Shown here: in pieces, positions 14,465 through 22,801 of the stretch
How positions within the stretch are numbered: the first letter of the stretch is position 1
How the letters are laid out: the number at the start of each line of letters is the position of its first letter
NCBI GenBank assembly: GCA_017616675.1
Contig: JAFZXR010000068.1
Coordinates: forward strand, 1 to 33,365
DNA length: 33,365 bases
From: Bacteroidales bacterium
GTDB lineage: Bacteria; Bacteroidota; Bacteroidia; Bacteroidales; F082
Reading direction: 5' to 3'
The notes under the pieces: generated by a model
Seen by the model: only the letters and a program-made list of their open reading frames with translations
Database searches by the model: none
What the model was told of the DNA's origin: nothing
Translations under genes and position numbers: made by a program

Positions 14465-15829
14465 ATGTATTATAAAAGACTCATTGACAGTTACTTAAGC
14501 GATTGGGCAAAGCGCAAGGTGCATAAGCCCATATTGCTACGTGGAGCAAGACAGGTTGGAAAATCGACTGCTGTTAGACATTTGGGAGAGCAGTTTAAAT
14601 ATTTTGTGGAGATAAATCTTGAAAAGCAACCTGACTACAAAACTTTGTTTAAGAAAGATTTGGACATGAAGCGCATTGTTCCTCAAATGGCTGCGATGTA
14701 TGGTACATCTATTGTGCCAGGAGAAACATTACTGTTTATTGATGAGATACAGGAATGCGAGGAAGCTATAATGGCTTTACGTTACTTCAAGGAAGATATG
14801 CCCGGATTGCACGTGATTGCAGCAGGTTCGTTGCTGGAGTTTGTGTTGGATGACCTACCGACATTCGGTGTTGGAAGGATTCACTCAATGTATATGTTCC
14901 CTATGACATTCGACGAATTTTTATTAGCAAACGGAGAGTATCTTTTAATGGAATCTCGTAATCAAGCAAATGCGACATCGCCACTTCCAGAGCCTCTACA
15001 CGATAAGCTTGTGCAGTTGTTGCGTACTTTTATGCTGGTGGGTGGCATGCCAGAATCGGTGGTTAAATGGGTTGAGACACACGATTATTTGCAATGCCAA
15101 GAAGTTCAAGACGATATTCTGACTGGTTATGAAGATGACTTTCCAAAATACAAGAAAAAAATAGGCCCACAGTTGCTGAGCGCCACAATGAAAAGTGCTG
15201 CTATGCAGGCTACAAAGAAATTTGTGTATGCAAAAGTGCCTGGTGAATATAAGACCGCTGAAGTGAAAAAGGCAGTTGAGATGCTTATAAAGGCCGGAAT
15301 ACTGGTTGCAGTCACACATTCTGATGCAAACGGTTTGCCATTGGGAGACGAGAAAGATGAAAGCACTCGAAAGATACTGCTGTTAGACACAGGATTGATG
15401 CTTCGATTGCTTAATATGACACTTGGCGACATTTCATCGATAACAACACAGATTTTGACAGCTTCGGCTGCCGACCTTGTGAACAAAGGAACCATAGCTG
15501 AAATGTTGGCTGGATTGGAATTGCTACACTATCGCACTCCAAATTTGAAACATGAATTATACTACTGGCTTCGTCAGGCCAAGAATTCGACCGCTGAAGT
15601 TGACTACCTATTGCCCAAAGACATGAAGGTAATGCCATTTGAGGTTAAAGCCGGCGTACAAGGTGGCATGAGGAGCTTGTGGGGTTTCATGCGTGAAAAG
15701 AAACTGATGGAGGCTATACGTTGTTCACTAGAGAATTTCGGACAATTTGACTACATTGACGAAAAGGATGAAAATGCAGTAAGACATGTGACTATATATC
15801 CTATTTATGCCATATCTATGGTGCAGTAG
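14465..15829 (+). CDS. AAA ATPase with C-terminal DUF4143 domain
   Basis: The 454-residue protein begins with an AAA_14 ATPase domain: Walker A RGARQVGKST (near residues 26-35) and Walker B LLFIDEIQE. It ends with a DUF4143 domain that contains an E/D..EVK pattern (TAEVDYLLPKDMKVMPFEVKAG) typical of PD-(D/E)XK-like folds. Many such stand-alone ATPases occur in Bacteroidota, often in many copies per genome and near mobile or defence genes; their biological role is unclear. The gene stands alone with its own promoter in the AT-richer region and is followed by repeats rather than a partner gene. Confidence 0.9.
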   Translation: MYYKRLIDSYLSDWAKRKVHKPILLRGARQVGKSTAVRHLGEQFKYFVEINLEKQPDYKTLFKKDLDMKRIVPQMAAMYGTSIVPGETLLFIDEIQECEEAIMALRYFKEDMPGLHVIAAGSLLEFVLDDLPTFGVGRIHSMYMFPMTFDEFLLANGEYLLMESRNQANATSPLPEPLHDKLVQLLRTFMLVGGMPESVVKWVETHDYLQCQEVQDDILTGYEDDFPKYKKKIGPQLLSATMKSAAMQATKKFVYAKVPGEYKTAEVKKAVEMLIKAGILVAVTHSDANGLPLGDEKDESTRKILLLDTGLMLRLLNMTLGDISSITTQILTASAADLVNKGTIAEMLAGLELLHYRTPNLKHELYYWLRQAKNSTAEVDYLLPKDMKVMPFEVKAGVQGGMRSLWGFMREKKLMEAIRCSLENFGQFDYIDEKDENAVRHVTIYPIYAISMVQ

Positions 15830-15880
15830 TAGATTTAGGTTAGAGAGGCGCCGGCGTCTTAGACTTGGGGGCGAAGCTCT

Positions 15881-15911
15881 TCAATAACCAATAACCTATA
15901 ACCAATAACCT
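15881..15911 (+). repeat. Short AATAACC tandem repeats
   Basis: The 296-base gap 15830-16125 has no gene that I can support. It begins with four near-tandem copies of the motif (A)TAACC, alternating between ACCAATAACC and ACCTATAACC. The first 61-bp repeat and the TTAA element follow. Confidence 0.6.
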
Positions 15912-15918
15912 TTCAAAG

Positions 15919-15979
15919 AAATTTTCGTCACAAGATTTCCGGATTTCGTCCCAAATAGACGATTTTCGTCACAAAAACG
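15919..15979 (+). repeat. 61-bp direct repeat, left copy
   Basis: This stretch is identical over 61 bases to 16662-16722. It contains three TTTCGTCACAA/TTTCGTCCCAA units with their CG at 15926, 15947 and 15967. The two copies bracket the toxin-antitoxin pair. Confidence 0.95.
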
Positions 15980-15981
15980 CT

Positions 15982-16071
15982 GCCTTAACCGCCTTAATAG
16001 CGGCAGCCTTAAAGGCATTAATGGCCTTAATGGCGTTAAAGCCACTAATGGGCCGCTAAAAGCTTTAAGGG
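15982..16071 (+). repeat. TTAA element with mainly 9-base periodicity
   Basis: TTAA or CTAA occurs at 15985, 15994, 16009, 16018, 16027, 16036, 16045, 16056 and 16064, mostly 9 bases apart and flanked by GCC/GGC. It is rich in short inverted repeats. Read in one frame it encodes a run of Ala-Leu-x triplets ending in a stop at 16057-16059, but no start codon or promoter supports a gene. Confidence 0.6.
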
Positions 16072-16125
16072 CAATAACGAAAACATTATTGGATAGTTAT
16101 CCTCTATCAGATGGAGGTTTTAAAA

Positions 16126-16452
16126 TTATTCCGGTTTGGGGACCTCAGTCGTCAACAATACGGAAGGAACTATGTCATATACAATAACATAATCCTTATA
16201 GATGATAAAAAACACAGATAATTTTCCATTTTTCACAAGCATACGCCTTGAATCGGAATGACGCTTATCCGGAGTATCCCACTCCAGTTGTGGCATCGAC
16301 TCGGCACGATACGACAAGGTAAGAATCTCATCAACAAGCGTATCAGCATACCGAACTGCTGATTCGATAGTATTGATTGATGCTATAAATTGTGAAATTT
16401 CTTCTATTCGATCGTAAAGTCCTTTTGAGAATCTAACCTTGTAAGTTTTCAT
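16126..16452 (-). CDS. ParE/RelE-type toxin
   Basis: The protein of about 108 residues (from MKTYKVRFS) has the ParE/RelE toxin fold pattern. An N-terminal strand is followed by two helices (YDRIEEISQFIA and ESAVRYADTLVDEILTL), a spacer with R and D residues, then strands ending in FFIIYKDYVIVYDIVPS. ParE toxins inhibit gyrase and RelE toxins cleave mRNA; the choice cannot be made here. The start is placed at ATG 16452, not the in-frame ATG at 16467, because the upstream antitoxin gene ends at 16433 and the overlap is then a normal 20 bases. It lies between two identical 61-bp repeats. Confidence 0.8.
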   Translation of the reverse strand: MKTYKVRFSKGLYDRIEEISQFIASINTIESAVRYADTLVDEILTLSYRAESMPQLEWDTPDKRHSDSRRMLVKNGKLSVFFIIYKDYVIVYDIVPSVLLTTEVPKPE

Positions 16453-16594
16453 ACTGCTTGGCCACACTATCCAACAACTTGGCCCTGAATTCTTCAGGAC
16501 TTACACTATTTTTCAACTCCCCTTCAAGCACACAGTTATTAAAACTAACGTTGTCTTTAAGGCTTCTCTTTTGGGTAATTAGTTCATTATTCAT
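16433..16594 (-). CDS. Putative antitoxin of the ParE-type pair
   Basis: This 53-residue frame (starting MNNELITQKRSLKDNV and ending in KQYENLQG) is directly upstream of the toxin and overlaps its start by 20 bases, the usual arrangement for type II pairs with the antitoxin first. It has a TAnnTTTG promoter element 25 bases upstream. The segment SPEEFRAKLLDSVAKQYENL looks like a C-terminal helix that could wrap the toxin. No DNA-binding domain is obvious, so it may be a minimal antitoxin. I do not recognise the family. Confidence 0.65.
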   Translation of the reverse strand: MNNELITQKRSLKDNVSFNNCVLEGELKNSVSPEEFRAKLLDSVAKQYENLQG

Positions 16595-16619
16595 ATGTTA
16601 TTGTTATTTAAAATTTTTG

Positions 16620-16627
16620 CAAATATA
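16620..16627 (-). promoter_or_regulatory. -7 promoter element of the toxin-antitoxin pair
   Basis: TATATTTG on the reverse strand lies 25 bases before the antitoxin ATG. The CGTCACAA repeats begin about 35 bases further upstream and could be operator sites. Confidence 0.55.
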
Positions 16628-16661
16628 CAAAACTTTTTTCAATCTGCAGACAGTTTTTTCT

Positions 16662-16762
16662 AAATTTTCGTCACAAGATTTCCGGATTTCGTCCCAAATA
16701 GACGATTTTCGTCACAAAAACGGCAATTTCGTCACAATTTTGCCGAAATTCGTCACAAAATC
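16662..16762 (+). repeat. 61-bp repeat, right copy, extended to five 20-21-bp units
   Basis: Bases 16662-16722 are identical to 15919-15979. Here the TTTCGTCACAA motif continues for two more units, with CG at 16669, 16690, 16710, 16730 and 16751. The spacing of about 20.5 bases is two helical turns, so all sites face one side of the DNA. The array lies between the AbiH stop and the antitoxin promoter. Confidence 0.9.
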
Positions 16763-16775
16763 GCCACCCTAAATT

Positions 16776-18029
16776 TTACTCTAATGTTTCACAATATGTT
16801 TTATTCACAACTCTATCGCGCATTAACTTCATATCTGTGAAGTTTCTTGAAATGTTTTGAATAAGTTCGATATAATTATCCGAACCGTCTTCTTTTTTGT
16901 GATAAAATGGTTTGATTGAAACACAATTTTTATGTTCAAACAATGTGTTTAGTAGAGTCCTATCAGAATTACCGCAGGAATGACCCATTATATAGATTTG
17001 GAATAAATCAGATTCAATAAATTTTAGCAACTCTCTATAGTTGGCTGATTCCAAATATTTGATAGACTTTATATTACGAAGATACTCGTTATTATTAGTG
17101 TTAACAATTGTTTTGTAATTCTCATCAAGTTCATCTCCGTAACCAAAAATTATACTATCCGGATTAGACAATCCCCCGTGAATATGATTTATTAATACGC
17201 CCCTACTATGTGACATATATTGATCAGCAGTATTGGTATAGTTAAAATTCAACAACATTGTCCTATCAGGAATCATTAACATGTGGGGCAACTCAGCACT
17301 ATTGTATTTACCGTTTTCTTTATACCGAGATATAAAATGAGTCACATTGTGACGATTGTAATATATTGTATTAGAATCATCAAAATAGGATGAGATTAAT
17401 CCATTCCACATCGTTTCATCATAACCAATTCTTTGATTGAATACGTCTTGCCATCTGACGTTTGCATTGATTGCAAAATCTTTTTCCTCAAATGGTTTTA
17501 AAAACATGTTTTTAATATTCGCTTTTAAAACATTGGGAGTTATTGATTGTTCTAAAGTCTGCAGGTATTTTATCAGATTTTCACGAATAAAATCCAAATC
17601 ATCATTAACTACTTTTGCATCAATAGCAATAGTTGATTGACGACTCAGATATTCATAATAAATGTTCTCTATATCAACCCAACCTTTCGTTTCAATGGAG
17701 TTACAAATATCAGCAAAAAACTGATTTTTATATTCAAATTTGAATACCTTATCATCTTGTTTTGCCGTTTCAATAACAGCAACTAGATCCCATGGCTCCA
17801 AAATATTTGTTCTTCGATAATAATAACCCCAAAGATATCCAATGGTTGGGAAATCTAACCCATTCTTGATTTTAAATGAACAAAGCACATCATCGGCCTC
17901 CTTACTATCATGGCAACATAATAGTTTTTGCCCCCACCTTTCCCAATACCAATCAATGAAATCCGCATAGCTGGTTTTCAAGCCATGCGCCAAATCAAAA
18001 CCGTTGCCAATGAGGATGATTCTGTTCAT
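16776..18029 (-). CDS. AbiH-family abortive infection protein
   Basis: The 417-residue protein starts with RIILIGNGFDLAHGLKTSYADF, the signature of the AbiH family named after a lactococcal phage-resistance protein. The second half keeps the family's MLLNFNYTNT and IYIMGHSCGNSDRTLLNTLF with its conserved His, Ser and Asp. The mechanism of AbiH is not established. It follows the 153-residue gene after 49 bases with no TAnnTTTG element, so it is probably the last gene of the radical SAM operon, though it could be an independent defence gene. A small palindrome (TATAG-AAAA-CTATA) lies in the gap. Confidence 0.88.
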   Translation of the reverse strand: MNRIILIGNGFDLAHGLKTSYADFIDWYWERWGQKLLCCHDSKEADDVLCSFKIKNGLDFPTIGYLWGYYYRRTNILEPWDLVAVIETAKQDDKVFKFEYKNQFFADICNSIETKGWVDIENIYYEYLSRQSTIAIDAKVVNDDLDFIRENLIKYLQTLEQSITPNVLKANIKNMFLKPFEEKDFAINANVRWQDVFNQRIGYDETMWNGLISSYFDDSNTIYYNRHNVTHFISRYKENGKYNSAELPHMLMIPDRTMLLNFNYTNTADQYMSHSRGVLINHIHGGLSNPDSIIFGYGDELDENYKTIVNTNNNEYLRNIKSIKYLESANYRELLKFIESDLFQIYIMGHSCGNSDRTLLNTLFEHKNCVSIKPFYHKKEDGSDNYIELIQNISRNFTDMKLMRDRVVNKTYCETLE

Positions 18030-18078
18030 GAGAATAAAATGTTTACACAGCTATAGAAAACTATACCAAATAGGAGGA

Positions 18079-18540
18079 CTATATCAATTTGTCCAGTTCT
18101 TCTTTGATTTCCTCGTATTTTTTATCCATATAACCGATAAGCTTATAGAACAATGTTTCTTCATCTATCTTCTCAACCCATTCCTTTAAGAGACCAAAAC
18201 CTGTATTTGCATATTTTTCTGTAAGATTATATACTTCATCACGATTGCATATGTCATCAATATTCTCCGGATTGTCCTTCAGCTCTTTGTCATAATACAG
18301 ACATGAAAGCAACGGTTCAACATTGGTTAGATACTCAGTACGAACAAAAGACTCTGCCGCTCCTATATTTTGAATAGGTGTTGGCTCTTTTCCTTCCATC
18401 TCGCCCAAGGCTATGGCGAAGCAGTAAAGATCTGTGCGTGTTGCAGCGTTCTTATGAAGTTGGAAATATTTTCTTTTTTCGATGTCCTCAATAAAGCCAT
18501 CATTGTATGCTTTTGCTATATTTAGTGTTACTCTTGCCAT
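18079..18540 (-). CDS. Unrecognised 153-residue operon protein, weakly DndE-like
   Basis: The protein is acidic and probably helical. Its central segment AATRTDLYCFAIALGEMEG weakly recalls DndE or small Dnd-associated proteins, which contain a similar helix after a basic residue; this is an impression from memory only. The C-terminal 40 residues (MDKKYEEIKEELDKLI at the end) look like a charged helix or coiled coil. The ATG is 2 bases after the stop of the DndD-like ATPase gene, so the two are translationally linked and may form a complex. No catalytic motif is visible. Confidence 0.75.
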   Translation of the reverse strand: MARVTLNIAKAYNDGFIEDIEKRKYFQLHKNAATRTDLYCFAIALGEMEGKEPTPIQNIGAAESFVRTEYLTNVEPLLSCLYYDKELKDNPENIDDICNRDEVYNLTEKYANTGFGLLKEWVEKIDEETLFYKLIGYMDKKYEEIKEELDKLI

Positions 18541-18542
18541 AG

Positions 18543-20525
18543 TTATTTTTTGATTATAGTTATACCATCTTCCATTGTCAACTTACTGAATGAAGCGAAC
18601 TGATTTTGTAAAGCAGCCGCCACATTGTCGTCATACTCTGCTGGAGTAAAAGTTAGAATCACTTGCTTCGCCTTTGCAATCTCGCACAGGGTGTTAACAA
18701 AGTTGAGACGATTGTCTGTGTCAACACGACCAATAGGCGTATCAATAAATAAAAGAGAATCGTGCATGGATACTTTTTGAAGAGCCAATGTAAATGATAG
18801 AGCCAACAATGCACGCTCAGCTGCACTGCATGAACCCAATGTTTGTATCCCATATATATCAAGTAAGCGGAAAGTGTAGTCTTCCAGTATTTCCACTTTT
18901 GAAAAAGCGTCTTTTTTCCATAGTAACTGCAAGAAAGTGTTGAAAGTTTCTTTTTCCATCTCACTGCGACTTTCAGCTAACAATTCTGAGCGTGTTTCTT
19001 TAAGAATGTTTCTGCATAGTTTGCAATATTCCGCTTGTTTGTTCACTTTCTCTAATTGTTGATTTTTCTCAATTAGGGACTTTAACTTTTTATCTTGAGC
19101 AGAATACTGATTCTCGAGTTCTTTTTTGTGGTCTTCTTCTACACCTTTTTTTGCAACAATTTTATCACGTTCCTCTCGTAGCTCTTTTTTCTGTTCTATA
19201 GCTTTAGTAATAGCTTCAGTATTTGGAATATTTAATAGATAAGTATTTAGCTTTTTTTCCTCCTCAAGATATTTGTTATACTTATTTTGAAGAGACTCTT
19301 GTTCTTTTATGAGTGAGTCGCGTTTGGATTTATACTCTGATAATTTTGTAAGATATTGGCGTAGTATAACAATAGTTTTATTTAATAAGGCCGATGTTTC
19401 TGATGAAACCTCAATTTCTTTTCTTAATTGTTCGATAAAAGAATAAGAGTGGTCGCTAAGATCTTGGTCGCAAACCAAACAATGTTTATGCTTCGCAATA
19501 GCTTCAAGTAAGAATTTGTCAATGCGAGGTGGCAGATTACCATGGTTATCTTGTTCTTGAATATATTTGTAAAGACTCTTAATTGCAGGATATAAGGCAA
19601 AATATTGTATATATTCTCTTGCAAAAACCATCATCTCAGCCTTTTTTTGTTGGATTTCTATTTTTAGAGAATCAATAAATCCTTCAACCTCTTTTAATTT
19701 TGCCGTTTTTTCTGAAACATGGCTGTGACCACTAATAATGTTATCAAGTGTGGCAATCTTATCATCACAATTGTGAATCTGAGTTGTCATTGTATTAATA
19801 TCGTTAGAACTGGTATCAATTGCATTTTGGATATCATCGAGATCTTTTTGAGCGGAAGCGATATCTTTTACTGATGAATTAGCAATTTGTGGATTTAAGA
19901 CTTCAGATAAATACTTGTTAAATGCAACCTCGGCCTTTTCAATTATTTTTGCTTGAGTTAACTCTTCGATGCCATTCTTAATATTTTCGTTTTGTCCGGC
20001 CTTAAAGTAATTTTCAAGATGCTCACCATCAAAGAATATATAATCATGAATCTCTTCAGGAACATTTTTTTTCACCAAAGGGATTGTTTCTTCTTCGATT
20101 TCAAAATTGTTCCACTCTCCATCAATAAAATGCATAACAGTAAATGCTGAATTCAGTGGAATTACAGCTTCATTTGATACGTTAAATTTACCAACTCTTT
20201 GAAATAAGATTTTTTCTGAACCATCATCCGATGATAACATGATTTTAACTGTTACGTCACCAATAACATTCCCTCCATCAGCAATGGATTTTCGCAGCTC
20301 TTGAACGAGTTGATTGTTCAACATAACATTAGCTGTGTATTTATCACCCAAATGCATTTCTGTGTCATATAGACACCATGTTATAGCATTTAACACATTA
20401 GTCTTTCCTACACCATTTTTGGCATAAATAATGTGCAAATCATTTTTCCCAGTTTCATTTGGAAACTTGAAAGTAACATTACGGTACTGGCGGAAATTAT
20501 GGATTTCAATACTTTCTATTCTCAT
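18543..20525 (-). CDS. DndD/Rad50-like SMC-family ATPase
   Basis: The 660-residue protein has the split ATPase of Rad50/SMC proteins: Walker A AKNGVGKT at 35-42 in the N-terminal lobe, then two coiled-coil arms, then the signature GSCSAAERALLALSFTL and Walker B SLLFIDTPIG. The N-terminal lobe contains IFFDGEHLENYF, typical of DndD, the ATPase of DNA phosphorothioation systems. Two CxxC pairs are present, at C349/C352 (HCLVC) and C501/C504 (YCKLC), instead of a single central zinc hook. It should bind DNA ends or structures and use ATP. It lies between a 49-residue gene and the 153-residue gene with 2-4 base gaps. No dndB, dndC or dndA is present. Confidence 0.88.
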   Translation of the reverse strand: MRIESIEIHNFRQYRNVTFKFPNETGKNDLHIIYAKNGVGKTNVLNAITWCLYDTEMHLGDKYTANVMLNNQLVQELRKSIADGGNVIGDVTVKIMLSSDDGSEKILFQRVGKFNVSNEAVIPLNSAFTVMHFIDGEWNNFEIEEETIPLVKKNVPEEIHDYIFFDGEHLENYFKAGQNENIKNGIEELTQAKIIEKAEVAFNKYLSEVLNPQIANSSVKDIASAQKDLDDIQNAIDTSSNDINTMTTQIHNCDDKIATLDNIISGHSHVSEKTAKLKEVEGFIDSLKIEIQQKKAEMMVFAREYIQYFALYPAIKSLYKYIQEQDNHGNLPPRIDKFLLEAIAKHKHCLVCDQDLSDHSYSFIEQLRKEIEVSSETSALLNKTIVILRQYLTKLSEYKSKRDSLIKEQESLQNKYNKYLEEEKKLNTYLLNIPNTEAITKAIEQKKELREERDKIVAKKGVEEDHKKELENQYSAQDKKLKSLIEKNQQLEKVNKQAEYCKLCRNILKETRSELLAESRSEMEKETFNTFLQLLWKKDAFSKVEILEDYTFRLLDIYGIQTLGSCSAAERALLALSFTLALQKVSMHDSLLFIDTPIGRVDTDNRLNFVNTLCEIAKAKQVILTFTPAEYDDNVAAALQNQFASFSKLTMEDGITIIKK

Positions 20526-20529
20526 GGCA

Positions 20530-20679
20530 TTAAACTGATTTCATGATTTTGTCTATAATTCTTTTCCCTTGACGACCTTCTTCTATGCCGGATAAAACGC
20601 TTTCAATGTTCTTCTGCATAGCAATATCAGATGAAGTCTTATCCGCTATTTTTTCGATGATTTTTTTACTTATGGCCAT
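20530..20679 (-). CDS. 49-residue operon protein
   Basis: A complete small frame (MAISKKIIEKIADKTSSDIA to RIIDKIMKSV) exactly fills the gap between the helicase gene and the DndD-like ATPase gene. Its ATG is one base after the helicase stop and its stop is 4 bases before the ATPase ATG. The protein is basic and likely helical, with many Lys and Ile. Precise fit with no wasted bases suggests a real gene, perhaps a small adaptor between the helicase and the ATPase. No family is recognised. Confidence 0.7.
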   Translation of the reverse strand: MAISKKIIEKIADKTSSDIAMQKNIESVLSGIEEGRQGKRIIDKIMKSV

Positions 20680-20680
20680 A

Positions 20681-22801
20681 TTAATCTAATGAGTTTATGA
20701 TAGTTAATGCATCTATTGAATTAATTGAATTTTCAGCTATTTCTTTAAGGCGAATTTGTTCCTTAGCTTTAATTTTGCGTTCTAAAGCAACATATTCATC
20801 GTCTAGTATATTGATTGTATCAACGCAGATATCATATAATTCCGCATGCATTTTATTTGGACTTTGACGAATGATACGTCCTACTCGCTGTATGTATTCG
20901 CGAGGATTAGTACTGGATGCCATTAAAATGCCAATATCAGCCGTTGGAATATCTATGCCTTCGTCCATACACTTGATAGCAACAATTACTTGATAGTCTT
21001 TGGACTTGAATTTTGATATAATGTGTTCGCGTTCAGACTTGCCACCGAAACGTTTATCTGGTTTTGTTCCTTCCTTTTCAGTTAATTTATGGAAGATAAT
21101 ACCTTTTGATGCAAGAATATTAAGAACAGTGGTAATCTGCTGAGGAGATACAAAAATAATCAAGTTCTCTATCCTGCCTTTTGTTTGAAGTTTATCTAGA
21201 ATTGATTCGAGTTGAGCGTATTTAGCATCTGCATTCTTGATAATATTAGCTCTTCTTTCAATTAAACGTTCAAGAGACAAAGCTGCATCAGGATTATTAT
21301 CTTTCATATTCCAAAGCTTGCTTATCTTTGCCGATATTTCTTTGTACTCGGCTGTTTCCGATTCATTTAGTGATACCTTGGAAATTAGATAATGATAATT
21401 GACAAGAAAGTGCTTGCCTGTTAATGGATTGTATTCTGTTAAAGCATCTTTGATAGTAAATTCAAAATTAGCATTTCCATAATAATCAACCAACTTTGTT
21501 GTTCCAGAATCATCATACCATCGGCTTGGTGTGGCACTAAGTCCAATCCTATACTTAAATATTGGCAATAAAGCTTGTTGTAATTTTGGGGCGCCTAGCC
21601 AATGTGTTTCGTCACCAATAAACAAGACATCTGTATCTGAACTTAGGTTGTTTAAAAATGCTTGGGTAAATTTTTCTGATGAAGCTGTACTGTGTGTTGT
21701 AAATAAACAAATATGGTCGGCCATACCTGCTCCATTTTTTAGCAGGAGTTTTACAAGTAATTCTTCCCATTTCGGTACAGATCCATCAACGACAGCGTTT
21801 TCGTTAAAAACTAGTTTTTGAGCGTCAACTTCACCTTTCCATTGTTTTGATAAAGTATTTTGAGGTGTTGTAATTATTGTAATTAAACGCTTTTTTGTTT
21901 GATTCAAATACTTTATTCCAGCAATAGCAGTCCTGGTTTTGCCTGTTCCGGTTGCCATTTCAAATAGAAGTTTATAATTGTTGTCTTTCCATTTGTTTAA
22001 AGCATCAGCTTGATAGAAGAACAGACTTTTGTCACTCTTAAAATCATAATTACGGATTCTTGCAGAACGATACTTCTTGAGTGAGATATTTTCTACATCA
22101 AAATCTGAAGAATAGCGAACAATGTCAGCTTTTATTGCATGTGGAAGGTCATATACTTTAACATTTTTGCGTGACCCATCCCATATCTCATCAAAACGTT
22201 TTTTATCTCTTTCATAATAGTCCCGAGACTCTGTCCATTCTTTAAAAACTTTAAATTCCTCATCGTTATTAACCCAGGCGGAAGCCGTTTCGTTTATTGA
22301 GCCGCTGAAAGACATTTCATTGCCTTCTGAATCCATAAGTATTCCAACCTTTTGATGGAATAAACCTTTCTCTGAAATTGTTTCATTGTCACAGATACTG
22401 CCATCTTCATTATAGACAACTGCCAATTTCATTTCTAGCATACCAGATGCAAGCATCCAACCTAACGCCTTGACATGATTTTTTTCGAATTCATTTTCAA
22501 GATTATCTAAATTGAGTCCAAAATCGTCTGGGTTGAGAGAGGAGTCATCAGATGCAATTTTCCTAACAATTTCAATATCGTCTGCATTAAGTCTCGGACT
22601 TGTTATTAGCCTCATCTTGCCTCCATTCGTAATGAAGTCGGCAATACCACGAGCCGCAACAGCTAACGATGTTGAAGAGAAAAAGCCAGCAATTCTGTCA
22701 TACTTAACAGCAGCCTCAAGGACTGGTATATAATAATCCTCTACAATATCATCTATGCCAGATTCATAGCATTGTTTAATATGTAATTCTTTAAAATTCA
22801 T
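20681..22801 (-). CDS. PLD-nuclease/SF2-helicase fusion protein
   Basis: The protein of about 706 residues joins two enzymes. The N-terminal phospholipase D-like nuclease (about 1-220) has one HxK motif, H149-x-K151, followed by D157 and FSGSINET (165-172). The C-terminal superfamily 2 helicase has Walker A ATGTGKT (283-289), a DEAH-type box DETH (397-400), GLSATPSRW (motif III region) and motif VI QRVGRIIRQ (from 638). With one HxK it probably dimerises to cut DNA. Such fusions act as restriction or defence effectors. The start is ATG 22801; a TTG two codons earlier is less likely. It overlaps the radical SAM gene by 11 bases, indicating coupled translation. Confidence 0.9.
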   Translation of the reverse strand: MNFKELHIKQCYESGIDDIVEDYYIPVLEAAVKYDRIAGFFSSTSLAVAARGIADFITNGGKMRLITSPRLNADDIEIVRKIASDDSSLNPDDFGLNLDNLENEFEKNHVKALGWMLASGMLEMKLAVVYNEDGSICDNETISEKGLFHQKVGILMDSEGNEMSFSGSINETASAWVNNDEEFKVFKEWTESRDYYERDKKRFDEIWDGSRKNVKVYDLPHAIKADIVRYSSDFDVENISLKKYRSARIRNYDFKSDKSLFFYQADALNKWKDNNYKLLFEMATGTGKTRTAIAGIKYLNQTKKRLITIITTPQNTLSKQWKGEVDAQKLVFNENAVVDGSVPKWEELLVKLLLKNGAGMADHICLFTTHSTASSEKFTQAFLNNLSSDTDVLFIGDETHWLGAPKLQQALLPIFKYRIGLSATPSRWYDDSGTTKLVDYYGNANFEFTIKDALTEYNPLTGKHFLVNYHYLISKVSLNESETAEYKEISAKISKLWNMKDNNPDAALSLERLIERRANIIKNADAKYAQLESILDKLQTKGRIENLIIFVSPQQITTVLNILASKGIIFHKLTEKEGTKPDKRFGGKSEREHIISKFKSKDYQVIVAIKCMDEGIDIPTADIGILMASSTNPREYIQRVGRIIRQSPNKMHAELYDICVDTINILDDEYVALERKIKAKEQIRLKEIAENSINSIDALTIINSLD

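Noticed and set aside
16458..16772. A 104-residue forward-strand reading frame
   Set aside because: It is antisense to the antitoxin gene and promoter and then runs through the CGTCACAA repeats; it has no promoter of its own.
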